Positions 24,803 through 33,935 of a stretch of 64,000 nt of DNA are shown here, piece after piece. The notes below the pieces were generated by a model. It had not been told where the DNA came from, ran no database searches, and saw only the letters and a list, made by a program, of their open reading frames with translations. The DNA is taken from the NCBI RefSeq assembly GCF_035510375.1, contig NZ_DATKHG010000036.1. One strand, 5' to 3'. This stretch comes from Paenibacillus_I sp035510375. Its GTDB lineage: Bacteria; Bacillota; Bacilli; Paenibacillales; Paenibacillaceae. Each line of letters begins with the position of its first letter. The stretch's first letter is position 1. The translations under genes were made by a program, and so were the position numbers.

Positions 24803-27607
24803 TTAGTTAACTACGAGCGTAGTCGTAGCGGAAACGCTGTTAGCCGTGATATAGGTCAGCGTTACTTGACCAGGGTCAACAGCCGTTACTACCAGCGTAC
24901 CAGCGCCAACCGTTGCAACTTTGGCATCACCGGATGTCAGGAAGCCCGTCGTCGGAAGGTCAACACCATATTGGTCTTTAACCGAGATTTTGTTGTCCGT
25001 GCCGCTGTTTACCGTGAACGTAATCGTACCGTTATCCGCAACAGTGTACTCGGATTTTGCAAATTCTACTTTAGCCGCAACCGGTGCAGCTTTGGATACC
25101 GTTACTTCTTGCTCGGCCAGTTTCACGCCAGATTCATTGTAAGCAGCAACCGTTGCTTTACCTTCATCAAGGCCGAAGATTTTCGTGCCAGATACGCCGA
25201 TCTTCGTGCTGTCGGAAGTCGTAACGAACTTCAGCACGCTTTGATCCAGTGCTACTTCCGTACCGCTGGAAAGTTTACCAACGAGTTCGACTGTTACTGC
25301 ATAAGCGGAAGCGGAAGTCAAAGCATAGCCTGCTGTGTCTTTACCACCATAGATGGTGCTAATCGTCTTAACGGCATACGTTTTGATGTCGTCAGCTTTC
25401 ACAACAGTTACGTTGAACTTGTAAGCCGTGTCAGTCGTTCCGCCTGTTGCGAAGTTAACCGTGATTTCGGCAGTACCTTCCGATACGCCGACCAATTGAC
25501 CGCCAACATAGTCCACAATTCCAGCGTTGCTCGAGGTTACCGAGTACGTGGCTGCAGCGACAGTCGTCGTACGGTTGTAGCTGTCGAGTTTAGTGATGTT
25601 GTCTTGGTCGAAGTCAACCTTCGCGCCTTTAGCCAGGTTTACTTGAACGTCTTTGATGCCGTTGATTTTAACATCCGTAGCTTTCTTTTCAACCGTCAGT
25701 TGCAGGGAGCCAACTTGGCCGCCGTTAACATAGGCGTAGATGTAAGCAGTCGTTTTTGCAGCCAGGGTGCCATCGAACTTGAAGATCAGTTCGCCTTTGC
25801 CATTAACTTTCGGGTAACCAGCTTCAAAAGCAACGTTGGAAGTGAAGTTTACATTGTCAGCAGCAACAGGAGTCGTTTGGTCAATCTTAACGTCTTTGCC
25901 TGCTACTTGACCACCGAAGTTGTCAACTGCTGCGAAAGGAATCGTAATTTCTTCACCGGCAACAACAACTTTACCAGGGTTGCTCAGTTGGAGCGTCTTG
26001 ACAACAGCCGGACCTTCAACTTTAATAGTCGTGCTGCCTACTGCGCCCGTGGAAGGGTTAACTGCGTTAACTACCAGCGTAGCCGCTTTTGCAACGTCGA
26101 TTTTCAGAACGCCGTCTTTGTCGACTTCAACTGCGTCGATTACGCCGGCTTCGCTCAGCATGAACGTGATGCCGTCCAGCGTAAACGTATTTGCGGAAAG
26201 CGTTTGTTTCGCCATTTGAGTCAGCTTGATTTTCGTGCCGTATTGATCCGTCAGTTCGATCGGAAGAACCAGACCGTCTTCACCGGCGGAAATGCGGACT
26301 TTGTCTTTCAAAGGCGCTACAGTGCCCAGAACGATTTTCGTTGCTGCGCTGCCTGCCACGATTTTGAACGTCTTCGTTGCGCTCAGGCCGGAGGAAGCAT
26401 GCGTAGCCGTAACAACGAAGTTGTCGTCTACTTTTGCGTCTGCGTCAAGAGCCAGGTCGTACTTGCCGTCAGCGTCAGCTGCAATCGTCTTGCCTTGAGT
26501 AGCGTTGTAAACCGAGATGCTCAGACCAGGGTTGGCGATTTCTTTACCGAACTGGTTGAACAGTTTCACGCCAAGATCCTGATTGTTTGCTTTTTGCAGC
26601 GAGGTAGCCGTGATTTCAACTTTCGCGGCTTTCTCGTCTTCAACCTTGACTTTAACAGGTGCAAAGCCTTTAACCGTCACGTCGTACTCAGCTGCCGGCA
26701 GGAAGTTCGAAGCCAGAGCTACGGAGGTGTTGTCAGCGGACCAGGTAGGCGTAACCGTGTACGTTACCAGGCCGTTCTTTACTTCGTAAGTCAGACCAGT
26801 TTTGTCGGCATCCGTCAGAGCGCGGTTGAACGTTACCGTGATTTCACGGTTGTTCGTTTGCTCGGCTTTGGAGATCGCCAGACCTTCAAACTTGACCGTT
26901 ACGCTGTACTCTTTGCCTTTGTGCGTAACTTTGATCGTGTTGTCGCCTGCTTTCAGCGCTTCCGTCAGAGCTACTTTCTCCGTTTCTTTGTCGGAGAACG
27001 ATACTTCAACGTTCTTCGCGTCAACGACTTTGTAGCCCGTTACGGAGATCAGTGCGCCCGATTGGCTTACTACAGCGAACGTAGCGTCAACCAGTTGGCC
27101 GCGCGTAGCGATAACCGTGTAGTTCGTGGAAGCAGGGATCAGCTTCGCTTCAACAGCCGCTGCTACCCAGCCTTTAGCCCAACCGCTTACTTTGCCTTCT
27201 ACTGCTGCGTCGGATTGCTCCAGACCCACCAGGCGAGCGGCGATCGTTGCCATTTGCTCAACGGATACTTGGGCAGTCGGATTGAACTTGTTGGCGCCGA
27301 CGCCTTCCATGTAGCCCGCTTTAGCAACTGCCGCGATTTCCTCGGATGCCCAGTAAGCTGTGCGAACATCAGCGAAAGAAGCCTTCGCCGTCGTGTCGAG
27401 CTTCATTGCGCGAGCGATAACCGCCGCGAACTCTGCGCGTGTCATTTGCTTGTCGAGACCTGCGGATCCGTCCGGGAAGCCCGTAAAGATGCCTGCCTCT
27501 TTAAGTACATCATAATTGCCTTGTGTGTCCGTGGCTGCAGCCGCTACGGATGCGAACATCGAGAACACCATAGCGATGGCTACGAGCAGGGATAAACTTT
27601 TCTTCAT
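24803..27607 (-). CDS. Probable main S-layer protein, N-terminal SLH domains
   Basis: 934 residues. Signal peptide (LSLLVAIAMVFSMFASVAAA), then three SLH domains (about 30-200: FPDGSAGLDKQMTRAEFAAV, FADVRTAYWASEEI, a less regular third), then about 730 residues of Ig-like strands. I saw no cysteine, as usual for S-layer lattices. Codon use is strongly biased, and a strong promoter, a roughly 220-base leader and a strong terminator surround it, all pointing to very high expression. ATG at 27607 follows GGAGGAG with a slightly long spacing; the earlier in-frame ATG is not preceded by a site. It binds the wall polymer pyruvylated by CsaB. Confidence 0.88.
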   Translation of the reverse strand: MKKSLSLLVAIAMVFSMFASVAAAATDTQGNYDVLKEAGIFTGFPDGSAGLDKQMTRAEFAAVIARAMKLDTTAKASFADVRTAYWASEEIAAVAKAGYMEGVGANKFNPTAQVSVEQMATIAARLVGLEQSDAAVEGKVSGWAKGWVAAAVEAKLIPASTNYTVIATRGQLVDATFAVVSQSGALISVTGYKVVDAKNVEVSFSDKETEKVALTEALKAGDNTIKVTHKGKEYSVTVKFEGLAISKAEQTNNREITVTFNRALTDADKTGLTYEVKNGLVTYTVTPTWSADNTSVALASNFLPAAEYDVTVKGFAPVKVKVEDEKAAKVEITATSLQKANNQDLGVKLFNQFGKEIANPGLSISVYNATQGKTIAADADGKYDLALDADAKVDDNFVVTATHASSGLSATKTFKIVAGSAATKIVLGTVAPLKDKVRISAGEDGLVLPIELTDQYGTKIKLTQMAKQTLSANTFTLDGITFMLSEAGVIDAVEVDKDGVLKIDVAKAATLVVNAVNPSTGAVGSTTIKVEGPAVVKTLQLSNPGKVVVAGEEITIPFAAVDNFGGQVAGKDVKIDQTTPVAADNVNFTSNVAFEAGYPKVNGKGELIFKFDGTLAAKTTAYIYAYVNGGQVGSLQLTVEKKATDVKINGIKDVQVNLAKGAKVDFDQDNITKLDSYNRTTTVAAATYSVTSSNAGIVDYVGGQLVGVSEGTAEITVNFATGGTTDTAYKFNVTVVKADDIKTYAVKTISTIYGGKDTAGYALTSASAYAVTVELVGKLSSGTEVALDQSVLKFVTTSDSTKIGVSGTKIFGLDEGKATVAAYNESGVKLAEQEVTVSKAAPVAAKVEFAKSEYTVADNGTITFTVNSGTDNKISVKDQYGVDLPTTGFLTSGDAKVATVGAGTLVVTAVDPGQVTLTYITANSVSATTTLVVN

Positions 27608-27828
27608 AACCTTTTTTTCTCCTCCTCTAAAATCCTTCGGTTGTTGAGAGTTTTGATGAAAAATGTGATGGCTCGTTTCCCTCATCGGCCGATTCACCCC
27701 CTTCCCAGAGTAGAGCGCGATACATATAGAATGTGTCTGCGTACATGTTAAACCCTATGTAAGAACATGTCGCAGAAACTCGTAAAACCAAGAAGAAAAA
27801 TCTGGTAGATTCGACCCGACACTATAAC

Positions 27829-27857
27829 ATTATACAATGGGCAAATTCTACCGTAAA
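27829..27857 (-). promoter_or_regulatory. Sigma-A promoter of the S-layer gene
   Basis: Minus strand TTTACG (27852-27857), 17-base spacer, perfect TATAAT (27829-27834), giving a leader of about 220 bases. Confidence 0.65.
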
Positions 27858-28082
27858 GAGAAAGTTCTATGTATGCCTTCTCCTCGTTTCCGCTTCCCGT
27901 TTCGAGTTACATGTATATAAACGCATGTTGCTCGAAAAAGTTGCGAGCCGCGGAAAAAAGTTTTAAAAAGGTTTGCGCCGTTCAGCCGAAATCCGAAGCC
28001 TTCCAGAGCCGGTCCGTTTTCCCGTCGCTTGATTAGTATAGCCTGTGTACCCCCTCGTCGTCGACGCGAAACATTTTCCAAG

Positions 28083-28129
28083 AAAAAAGAAGAAGAGCCT
28101 GGCTTCTCCAGCCGGCTCATCTTCTTCTA
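28083..28129 (-). terminator. Terminator of the 28150 SLH gene
   Basis: Long imperfect stem: on the minus strand AGAAGAAG-GAGCC pairs with GGCTC-TTCTTCT, followed by TTTTTT (28083-28088). It lies just after the gene. Confidence 0.75.
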
Positions 28130-28149
28130 GCTTACTCGGTTCTTACTAA

Positions 28150-31100
28150 TTATAGAAGCTTCGCTTTCTTCATCACGCGCTCGACGATCACCGCGGCTTC
28201 CGCCCGTTTCATGTTCGTCAGCGGGTCGAACCGGAAGGTCGGCTTCGCGCCGCCGCTGACCGGGTTCGGAATGCCCGTAATATATCCCGCCTTGTTGATG
28301 GCGAGCACGGAGCTGATCGAATAATAATTGATCAGGTTCGCATCCGTGAACAGCTTCTGGAGCGCCGCTTTGTCTTTATTCGGATCTTCCTTGCCTTTGA
28401 GCAGGTTCGTCGCCCTCGCGATCATGATCGCGGCCTCTTCGCGTGTCAGCGGCTCGTTGGGGAGGAAGATTCTCGGTCCGCGTCCCCGGACGATGCCCTT
28501 GCGGACAGCCGTCTCGATGTACCTGTAATCCCACAGCGCGCCCGGGATCGCCAGGTTCGGCACATCGTCGAAGGTCAGATTGCTGTCGTCGTAATCGAGC
28601 GGGATTTTCAGCATCTTGACCATCAACTGGGCGAACTCCCCGCGTGTGATGTTGTCGTAGACGCCGAATTCGTTGTCGCTCTTCTTGTTCATGATGCCGC
28701 GGGCGAACATGAGCTCCAGCGAGTTGCGGGCGAATTCATGGCTCACGACATCGTTCTGGCTGTAGCGCAGCGTCTGAACGGCATAGAAGCCGAAGCCGTC
28801 GAAGTCGGTCGTGACCGTTTTCTTGCCGGTGTCCACTTTGCCGCCGAGATTGATCCACTGAACGCCGTCAAACCGCCAGATGCCCAGATTGCTTGCCGCG
28901 TCGTTGCGAAGGGCTCTGTCATATTTGATCGTAATCGTTCCCCGCTGGGACGGGACCAGCCAATAATCCGGTTCGTTGCGTCCGTAGAACGGCAAATTGT
29001 TGCCGCCCGCTTTATACGGATGCTCGCCTTTGACGAATTGGTAATTGTTCAGCGACGCCATATTCACGTATCCGGGATCAATCCAGTACATCTCCGACAT
29101 CAATCCGAATTGCGCAACGGGCGTAAGCAAATTCTGCGCGCTCGGGTTCGTGCTGATCGGCGTTATCGTACCGTTGATATTCTCCGTCTTGATCGTTCGG
29201 CCGTCGCGTCCGGCGATACCGAACATGATCTTCTGCGAGTCGAACAACCCGTCTACGTTCAGCCCTTTTTTGGCGGGCGCCAGGAACGTATTTTTCGGAA
29301 AAGACAAGGTGAGATTGCCTTTGAAAGCGGAAATTTTGCCGGATGCCGTAAGCTCCGCCATTAATTGCGCCCCGACGGAATCGTCGGCGGCGTAATTGAC
29401 GTCGAAGGTCCCTTTGACCTTCTGGTTGCCCCGGTTGACCGTGAAATCAACCTTGTTCTTGCCTGCTTTGAGCTTGGCGACCTGGTAACGGAATATATAA
29501 TCGTTCGGATCCTTCGTCATCCTCTCTTTGCCGATGTCGATGCTGTCGGCGCCTTCCGCCCGAATGACCACGTCCAGGAAGTTCTGGTTGATAACCGCTT
29601 CTTCCGGCAGCTTCGGCGACAATATCCGGTAAGGCGGAATCACCCGCGAGATCGTTACCGTCTGGGAGACGCTTACCGTGCCGATTCTGCCGGAAATCGT
29701 GATGCTTTTGGAGCCGCCGGTAGCGGGCAGGCTTACAAGCACGCGCAGCCTGTATGCATCGCCGTCGGTATCGGAGCTGTCTTCAACGATCAGATAGCTT
29801 GTATCCATGCTCGTCATGCCCGATCCGGTATCCTTGGCGGTCGTTTTTACATTGCCGTCCTCTTGAATGGTCAGGTCGGTCACCTTGGTCGCATCGAACA
29901 GAATGTCGAGGTTGAGCTCTTCCGTCGTATATTGCTGGGTGCTGCCCTGCTGAACGATTTTGTCTTCCGAATCCGCGTTGTTAGGCGCCTGCGGCGGCAC
30001 ATTCCTCGGCACCGGCAAGATACCGAAGATCGACGGTTCATCCGCGGACAAGTAGTAAACCGTTATCGCCGTTGAGACCGGCACTCCGTTGGCCGTGCCC
30101 GAGAGCGTAATCGTGTTCGGGCCTGCAACGAGCGCGAGATTCGTCGCGTCCGTATAAGCGAAAGTCGGAGCAGCCGGCAAAGCGGATATCGAAATCGGAG
30201 CCGTTTTGCCGTTTACCGTAATGCTCACGCCGGTCAGGTCCGGCGATCCGGCGGTTGTATTGAAGTTCACCAGCTTGCCTTGTACCCCGCCCGCAAGCGC
30301 CAGAGCACCCGAGCTCGTAAACACTTTGCCGTTGGTCAGATTGGTGATTTGGATCGATGGAGCGGGCAAGAAATTGAACGTAACCGACTTCGTCGTTAAC
30401 GAACCGTTTACGGAAAACTCCAGCCGCACTTCGCCGGCCGGTATTTTATCGATCCGGTAAACCGTGTAGCTGCCCGGCGAAGAGGTGAACGGCGTCGCAC
30501 TGAATGTCGCGGACGTCAGTTCCGCACCGTCGGCGAAAGCCTTCAATGTCGGCGTTCCGACACCGTTGACCGTCTGCATCATCAAATAAAGCGGCGTTTG
30601 AAGCACGGTCATGTTGTCGGCGAAAATCGGACTGTCCGTATAGGTCACGTTCGGACTTGATTCCGTAACCCCGTATAATTGCCTGATGCTTGAGATATAA
30701 GGAGCGTTCGGATCCGAGTTCGTGAACGTCACCGGGAAATTGGCGGCGCTTTGCGAGCCCCAAGGGTCGCTTTTTACACGAATGCTGTACACGCCCTGGC
30801 CGCCGGAGGTGAAATTGAATGGAGCCGTGGAACTGAAAGGAAAGTCCACATAGCCCGGATTCGAATAAACGGCCGCGCTGACCGTTGTGGTCAATGTCGA
30901 CAGCAAAGTCGATCCTTTGGAAACCTCAAGCGTAACCGTCGGTGCCGTGCTCGGCGAAGGCGACGGTCTCACAAAAGACAGCTTGCCCGAAATCGTCTGC
31001 GAACCCGTGATGTACAGTGTCGGGCTTCCGTCCAGACTGAACGATCCTGCCGTCAAACCGTATGCCGTAGGCGCATTCGCGTAGTAAATGAGCTCCCGGG

Positions 31101-31758
31101 TCAGCGTATAGGTTTTGCCGTTGTTGCTCGCTACGATAACCAGGTAATTATGGCCCGGCGTCAGGTTGAGCGTCGTGCTCGTATACGTTCCGGAGCTGCC
31201 GCTGAACGCCTGCGTGCCGTTGACGGTCACTTCCGTCGCGTTGCTGGCCGAAATGATAACGCCCGGACTGGCCGTCCCCACGATAAGCGGCGTGCCGCTC
31301 GCGAGAACCCGGTTGTCCGACAGCTTGACCTGTGTGATCATCGGGTTGTTGCCGAAAAAAACATAGCCGCTTCCTTCGACCGTGTTCCCCGCATCGTTCT
31401 TGCCGATTACAGTAATTTTGTTCATGCCGTCGAAAATTTGCACGTTCGGAAACGAGAAGCTCTGGCCGTTCGAGATGATCGGGGCGGTTGTGCCGACCGA
31501 AGATTCTTCCGCCACGCCGTTGACGATTTTCTCGATTTTATAAGAAATGCTGTTCGACGATACGCCGGTGAACGATCCCGAGATCGTGATCCGGTTGGTG
31601 ACCACCTCGGGCGCCGACGCCTGGCTGCTTCCCAGATTGTCGAACTGGAAGTATAGCGAGTCGGACGCCGCCGCCGCCGGTTTGCTCCAGGGTGCCAGCG
31701 TGACGAACAGCGCGATGATGAGAACGAGACTGATCTTTCTTTTCCACATGGTTGCCAC
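28150..31758 (-). CDS. SLH-domain surface protein under a SigD-type promoter
   Basis: 1202 residues. GTG start (31758) with AAGGAGGAG 6 bases upstream. Signal peptide (ISLVLIIALFVTLAPWSKPAAA), about 700 residues of bacterial Ig-like strands, a region with QAPNNADSEDKIVQQG (about 600), and three C-terminal SLH domains (VSHEFARNSLELMFARGIM, FDDVPNLAIPGALWDYRYI, FTDANLINYYSISSV). Anchored non-covalently to pyruvylated wall polymer. It stands between the S-layer gene and tagO. Directly upstream is a perfect SigD-type promoter (31805-31832), so expression with motility genes is likely. No enzymatic motif is seen. Confidence 0.85.
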   Translation of the reverse strand: MATMWKRKISLVLIIALFVTLAPWSKPAAAASDSLYFQFDNLGSSQASAPEVVTNRITISGSFTGVSSNSISYKIEKIVNGVAEESSVGTTAPIISNGQSFSFPNVQIFDGMNKITVIGKNDAGNTVEGSGYVFFGNNPMITQVKLSDNRVLASGTPLIVGTASPGVIISASNATEVTVNGTQAFSGSSGTYTSTTLNLTPGHNYLVIVASNNGKTYTLTRELIYYANAPTAYGLTAGSFSLDGSPTLYITGSQTISGKLSFVRPSPSPSTAPTVTLEVSKGSTLLSTLTTTVSAAVYSNPGYVDFPFSSTAPFNFTSGGQGVYSIRVKSDPWGSQSAANFPVTFTNSDPNAPYISSIRQLYGVTESSPNVTYTDSPIFADNMTVLQTPLYLMMQTVNGVGTPTLKAFADGAELTSATFSATPFTSSPGSYTVYRIDKIPAGEVRLEFSVNGSLTTKSVTFNFLPAPSIQITNLTNGKVFTSSGALALAGGVQGKLVNFNTTAGSPDLTGVSITVNGKTAPISISALPAAPTFAYTDATNLALVAGPNTITLSGTANGVPVSTAITVYYLSADEPSIFGILPVPRNVPPQAPNNADSEDKIVQQGSTQQYTTEELNLDILFDATKVTDLTIQEDGNVKTTAKDTGSGMTSMDTSYLIVEDSSDTDGDAYRLRVLVSLPATGGSKSITISGRIGTVSVSQTVTISRVIPPYRILSPKLPEEAVINQNFLDVVIRAEGADSIDIGKERMTKDPNDYIFRYQVAKLKAGKNKVDFTVNRGNQKVKGTFDVNYAADDSVGAQLMAELTASGKISAFKGNLTLSFPKNTFLAPAKKGLNVDGLFDSQKIMFGIAGRDGRTIKTENINGTITPISTNPSAQNLLTPVAQFGLMSEMYWIDPGYVNMASLNNYQFVKGEHPYKAGGNNLPFYGRNEPDYWLVPSQRGTITIKYDRALRNDAASNLGIWRFDGVQWINLGGKVDTGKKTVTTDFDGFGFYAVQTLRYSQNDVVSHEFARNSLELMFARGIMNKKSDNEFGVYDNITRGEFAQLMVKMLKIPLDYDDSNLTFDDVPNLAIPGALWDYRYIETAVRKGIVRGRGPRIFLPNEPLTREEAAIMIARATNLLKGKEDPNKDKAALQKLFTDANLINYYSISSVLAINKAGYITGIPNPVSGGAKPTFRFDPLTNMKRAEAAVIVERVMKKAKLL

Positions 31759-31804
31759 AAATTCTCCTCCTTATGTATGGTGACCGACAGTTTCCGTACC
31801 ATTG

Positions 31805-31832
31805 TTATCGGCCGGCCGCATCCGAAAATTTA
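31805..31832 (-). promoter_or_regulatory. SigD (sigma-28)-type promoter of the SLH gene
   Basis: Minus strand TAAA (31829-31832), 16-base spacer, GCCGATAA (31805-31812), identical to consensus. About 45 bases before the start codon of the 28150 gene and just behind the tagO terminator. Confidence 0.7.
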
Positions 31833-31846
31833 GTGGCGGAGGAATG

Positions 31847-31882
31847 AAAAAGAGCCTTCATCCCTTGGGGGAGTAAGGCTCT
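31847..31882 (-). terminator. Terminator of tagO
   Basis: Minus-strand arms AGAGCCTT (31875-31882) and AAGGCTCT (31851-31858) close a 16-base loop and are followed by TTTTTC. Confidence 0.7.
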
Positions 31883-31911
31883 CGGGTTTTGTGATTTTTT
31901 TTGCGGGATGC

Positions 31912-33048
31912 TTACTTGCCTCTCGACTGCGCAATTAGCTTCATCCGCAAGCGCTGAATGAAGTCCAGGACCGGCCGTTTCGATTTGTCGACAAGACCGA
32001 TAAGCTCCGCGCCGATCTGCATAAAAAACACCAGGACGGCGATGACTACGAAGGTGACCCAGTTGGCCGCGGACGATTGAATGACGGTTGATTGGATGAT
32101 GGCGCTCACGCCGAAAAAGGCGGCGATCCCGTAAATAATAAGAACGGTGCGGCGGTGGCTGTAGCCGAGCTCGCGCAGGCAGTGATGCAAATGGCCTTTG
32201 TCTGGCGCGAAAATCGGTTTCCGGTTGACCATGCGGCGCACGATCGCGAAGAATGTGTCGGCCATCGGAACGCCGATAATCAGAAGCGGCGTTACGAACG
32301 AGACGATCGCCACCTGCTTGAAGCCGAACATCGACAGAACCGCGAGGCTGAAGCCGAGAAACAGCGATCCGGAATCGCCCATGAATATTTTCGCCGGATG
32401 GAAGTTGAACACCAGGAAGCCGATAATGCCGCCGAGCAGCAGTGTGCTCATCAGAATAACCGGTTCAGATCCCATCAGGCCGGCCATCGCCAGTATGGTG
32501 CCGATCGCGATGCCGGAAACGCCCGCGGCGAGTCCGTCCAGACCGTCGATCAGATTGATGGCGTTCGTGCAGCCGACGATCCAGAAAATCGTGAGCGGAA
32601 TGGAAAGCCACTCCGCAACAGGCTGCATAGACTCTCCGAAAGGAATATTCAGCAGGTTGATTTGAACGTCGAAGCCGAAAACGACGACGGCCGCGGCCGC
32701 GATCTGGCCGAGCAGCTTCACTTTGGCCGACAGCTCGAAACGGTCGTCGAGCGCGCCGATCAGCACGATCATCGTGCCGCCGACCAGAAGGCCTTTGATC
32801 AGGTTCATATCGTAACGGTTCAACAACCCGTCGGGCAAGAACGGAAACAAGAGCAGAAACGCGGCGACGAAAGCCAGATAAATCGCCAGGCCTCCAAGCC
32901 TCGGCATGATCCGCGAATGGACTTTCCTTGCGTTCGGCTTGTCAATGGCGCCTACTTTGAACGCGAGCTTCTTAACCGCCGGTGTCATCAAAAGCGCGAT
33001 CATCAATGAAATGGTAAAGCCGATGATGTAATATAAGCTGACTGGCAT
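31912..33048 (-). CDS. tagO: Undecaprenyl-phosphate GlcNAc-1-phosphate transferase (TagO/WecA type)
   Basis: 378 residues with about ten membrane helices. It starts wall-polymer synthesis by placing GlcNAc-1-P on undecaprenyl phosphate. Family signatures: PNARKVHSRIMPRLGG near residue 40, GALDDRFELSAKVKLLGQ, NAINLIDGLDGLAAG (Asp-rich Mg site), GDSGSLFLGF and the HLHHCL loop. The product would feed TagA and finally the CsaB-modified secondary polymer. Own promoter (33081-33110) and terminator, so a single-gene unit downstream of tagA/csaB. Confidence 0.92.
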   Translation of the reverse strand: MPVSLYYIIGFTISLMIALLMTPAVKKLAFKVGAIDKPNARKVHSRIMPRLGGLAIYLAFVAAFLLLFPFLPDGLLNRYDMNLIKGLLVGGTMIVLIGALDDRFELSAKVKLLGQIAAAAVVVFGFDVQINLLNIPFGESMQPVAEWLSIPLTIFWIVGCTNAINLIDGLDGLAAGVSGIAIGTILAMAGLMGSEPVILMSTLLLGGIIGFLVFNFHPAKIFMGDSGSLFLGFSLAVLSMFGFKQVAIVSFVTPLLIIGVPMADTFFAIVRRMVNRKPIFAPDKGHLHHCLRELGYSHRRTVLIIYGIAAFFGVSAIIQSTVIQSSAANWVTFVVIAVLVFFMQIGAELIGLVDKSKRPVLDFIQRLRMKLIAQSRGK

Positions 33049-33080
33049 TTGGACACTCCCCTTAAGTTCATACCGGATTG

Positions 33081-33110
33081 ATTATACTCCGATCGAAAAG
33101 GAATCGCCAA
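33081..33110 (-). promoter_or_regulatory. Sigma-A promoter of tagO
   Basis: Minus strand TTGGCG (33105-33110), 18-base spacer, perfect TATAAT (33081-33086). Confidence 0.55.
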
Positions 33111-33149
33111 CCCCGTTTTCATTCGATTTTCACGATTTAGACGAATTTT

Positions 33150-33935
33150 TCACGGTCTGGGCGGGCGTTTTGCAAGGTTTTCTCCGGCGCGAACCACTTT
33201 CACTGCGAATTTCGGCAGCGCAAGCATTCGGGCGGCCCGTGTGGGCTGCTTCAGCAGCCTGTAGAACCACTCGAGCCCGAGCCTTTGAAAAAGCAGCGGC
33301 GCCCGTTTCGTTTTGCCTGCGATGACGTCGAAGCTGCCTCCCACGCCCATCATTACGGGAACGCCGAGCTCTTGCTTGTACCGGCCGATCCACGGCTCCT
33401 GGGTCGTCAACGCCCTGGCCACAAAGAGCATATCCGGCGCGGCCGAGCGAATCCCCTCGACGACGGATGCGTCCTCATCCGGCCCGAAATAGCCGTTGCG
33501 GCAACCGGCAAGCCGGACAAGCGGGTAGCTTTCCTGCAGCCTGCGCGCCGCTTCTTCGATCGTCTCCTGCGTCGTGCCCAGCAGATAAACCGACCATCTG
33601 CGGCGTTCGCCCTCCCGCATCAGCTCGTGCAGCAGATCGAAGCCCGCCACGCGCTCCTGAACGGGGTCTCCGGCCCGTTCCGCCGCCCACACGACGCCCG
33701 CGCCGTCCGGCACAATCAGCTCGGCCTCCGCCATTACTCGGTAATAATCCGGATCGTCGAGGCCGGCCATGATCATGATGGGGTTCCCGGTAATCACTTG
33801 CGTCGGCTCCCTGCGTTCGATTGCGCCGGCCAGATAGTCGACGGTCTCGCGCATATTCATTTTGGAGAACGGAAGCCCGAACAGGGTAACCGTCGGATAC
33901 GGCCTTGATGTCTCTTTCATGAAACGATTCGTCAC
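33150..33935 (-). CDS. tagA: WecG/TagA-family N-acetylmannosaminyltransferase
   Basis: 261 residues, peripheral membrane glycosyltransferase that adds ManNAc to lipid-linked GlcNAc. Typical parts: TGNPIMIMAGLDDPDYY, the catalytic VPDGAGVVWAAE, and GRNGYF-like CRNGYFGPDED. The usual GxPKQExW motif reads ARALTTQEPW here, keeping only Q-E and W. The basic C-terminal tail (about 215-261) is the part that docks on the membrane in characterised homologues. GTG start overlaps the csaB stop (GTGA), so coupled to csaB. ManNAc is the sugar pyruvylated in SLH-binding polymers, in keeping with the neighbours. Confidence 0.88.
   Translation of the reverse strand: MTNRFMKETSRPYPTVTLFGLPFSKMNMRETVDYLAGAIERREPTQVITGNPIMIMAGLDDPDYYRVMAEAELIVPDGAGVVWAAERAGDPVQERVAGFDLLHELMREGERRRWSVYLLGTTQETIEEAARRLQESYPLVRLAGCRNGYFGPDEDASVVEGIRSAAPDMLFVARALTTQEPWIGRYKQELGVPVMMGVGGSFDVIAGKTKRAPLLFQRLGLEWFYRLLKQPTRAARMLALPKFAVKVVRAGENLAKRPPRP

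Larger units (their letters stand above)
27608..28149 (-). other. Leader and promoter region of the S-layer gene
   Basis: About 540 bases. It holds the terminator of the upstream SLH gene (28083-28129), a sigma-A promoter (27829-27857) and an approximately 220-base untranslated leader. Long leaders that stabilise the message are typical for S-layer genes. A 90-codon open frame at 27848-28120 covers both terminator and promoter and is not credible as a gene. Confidence 0.6.

Noticed and set aside
24785..27595. A 936-codon open frame on the plus strand, antisense to the whole S-layer gene
   Set aside because: The S-layer gene uses a strongly biased codon set that avoids TTA, CTA and TCA, whose complements are stops. 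The antisense frame is open for that reason; its product is rich in Arg, Phe, Asn and Cys and has no domain sense.
27848..28120. 90-codon minus-strand frame between the two SLH genes
   Set aside because: It covers the terminator of one gene and the promoter of the next; its product is basic and unstructured, with no ribosome site.
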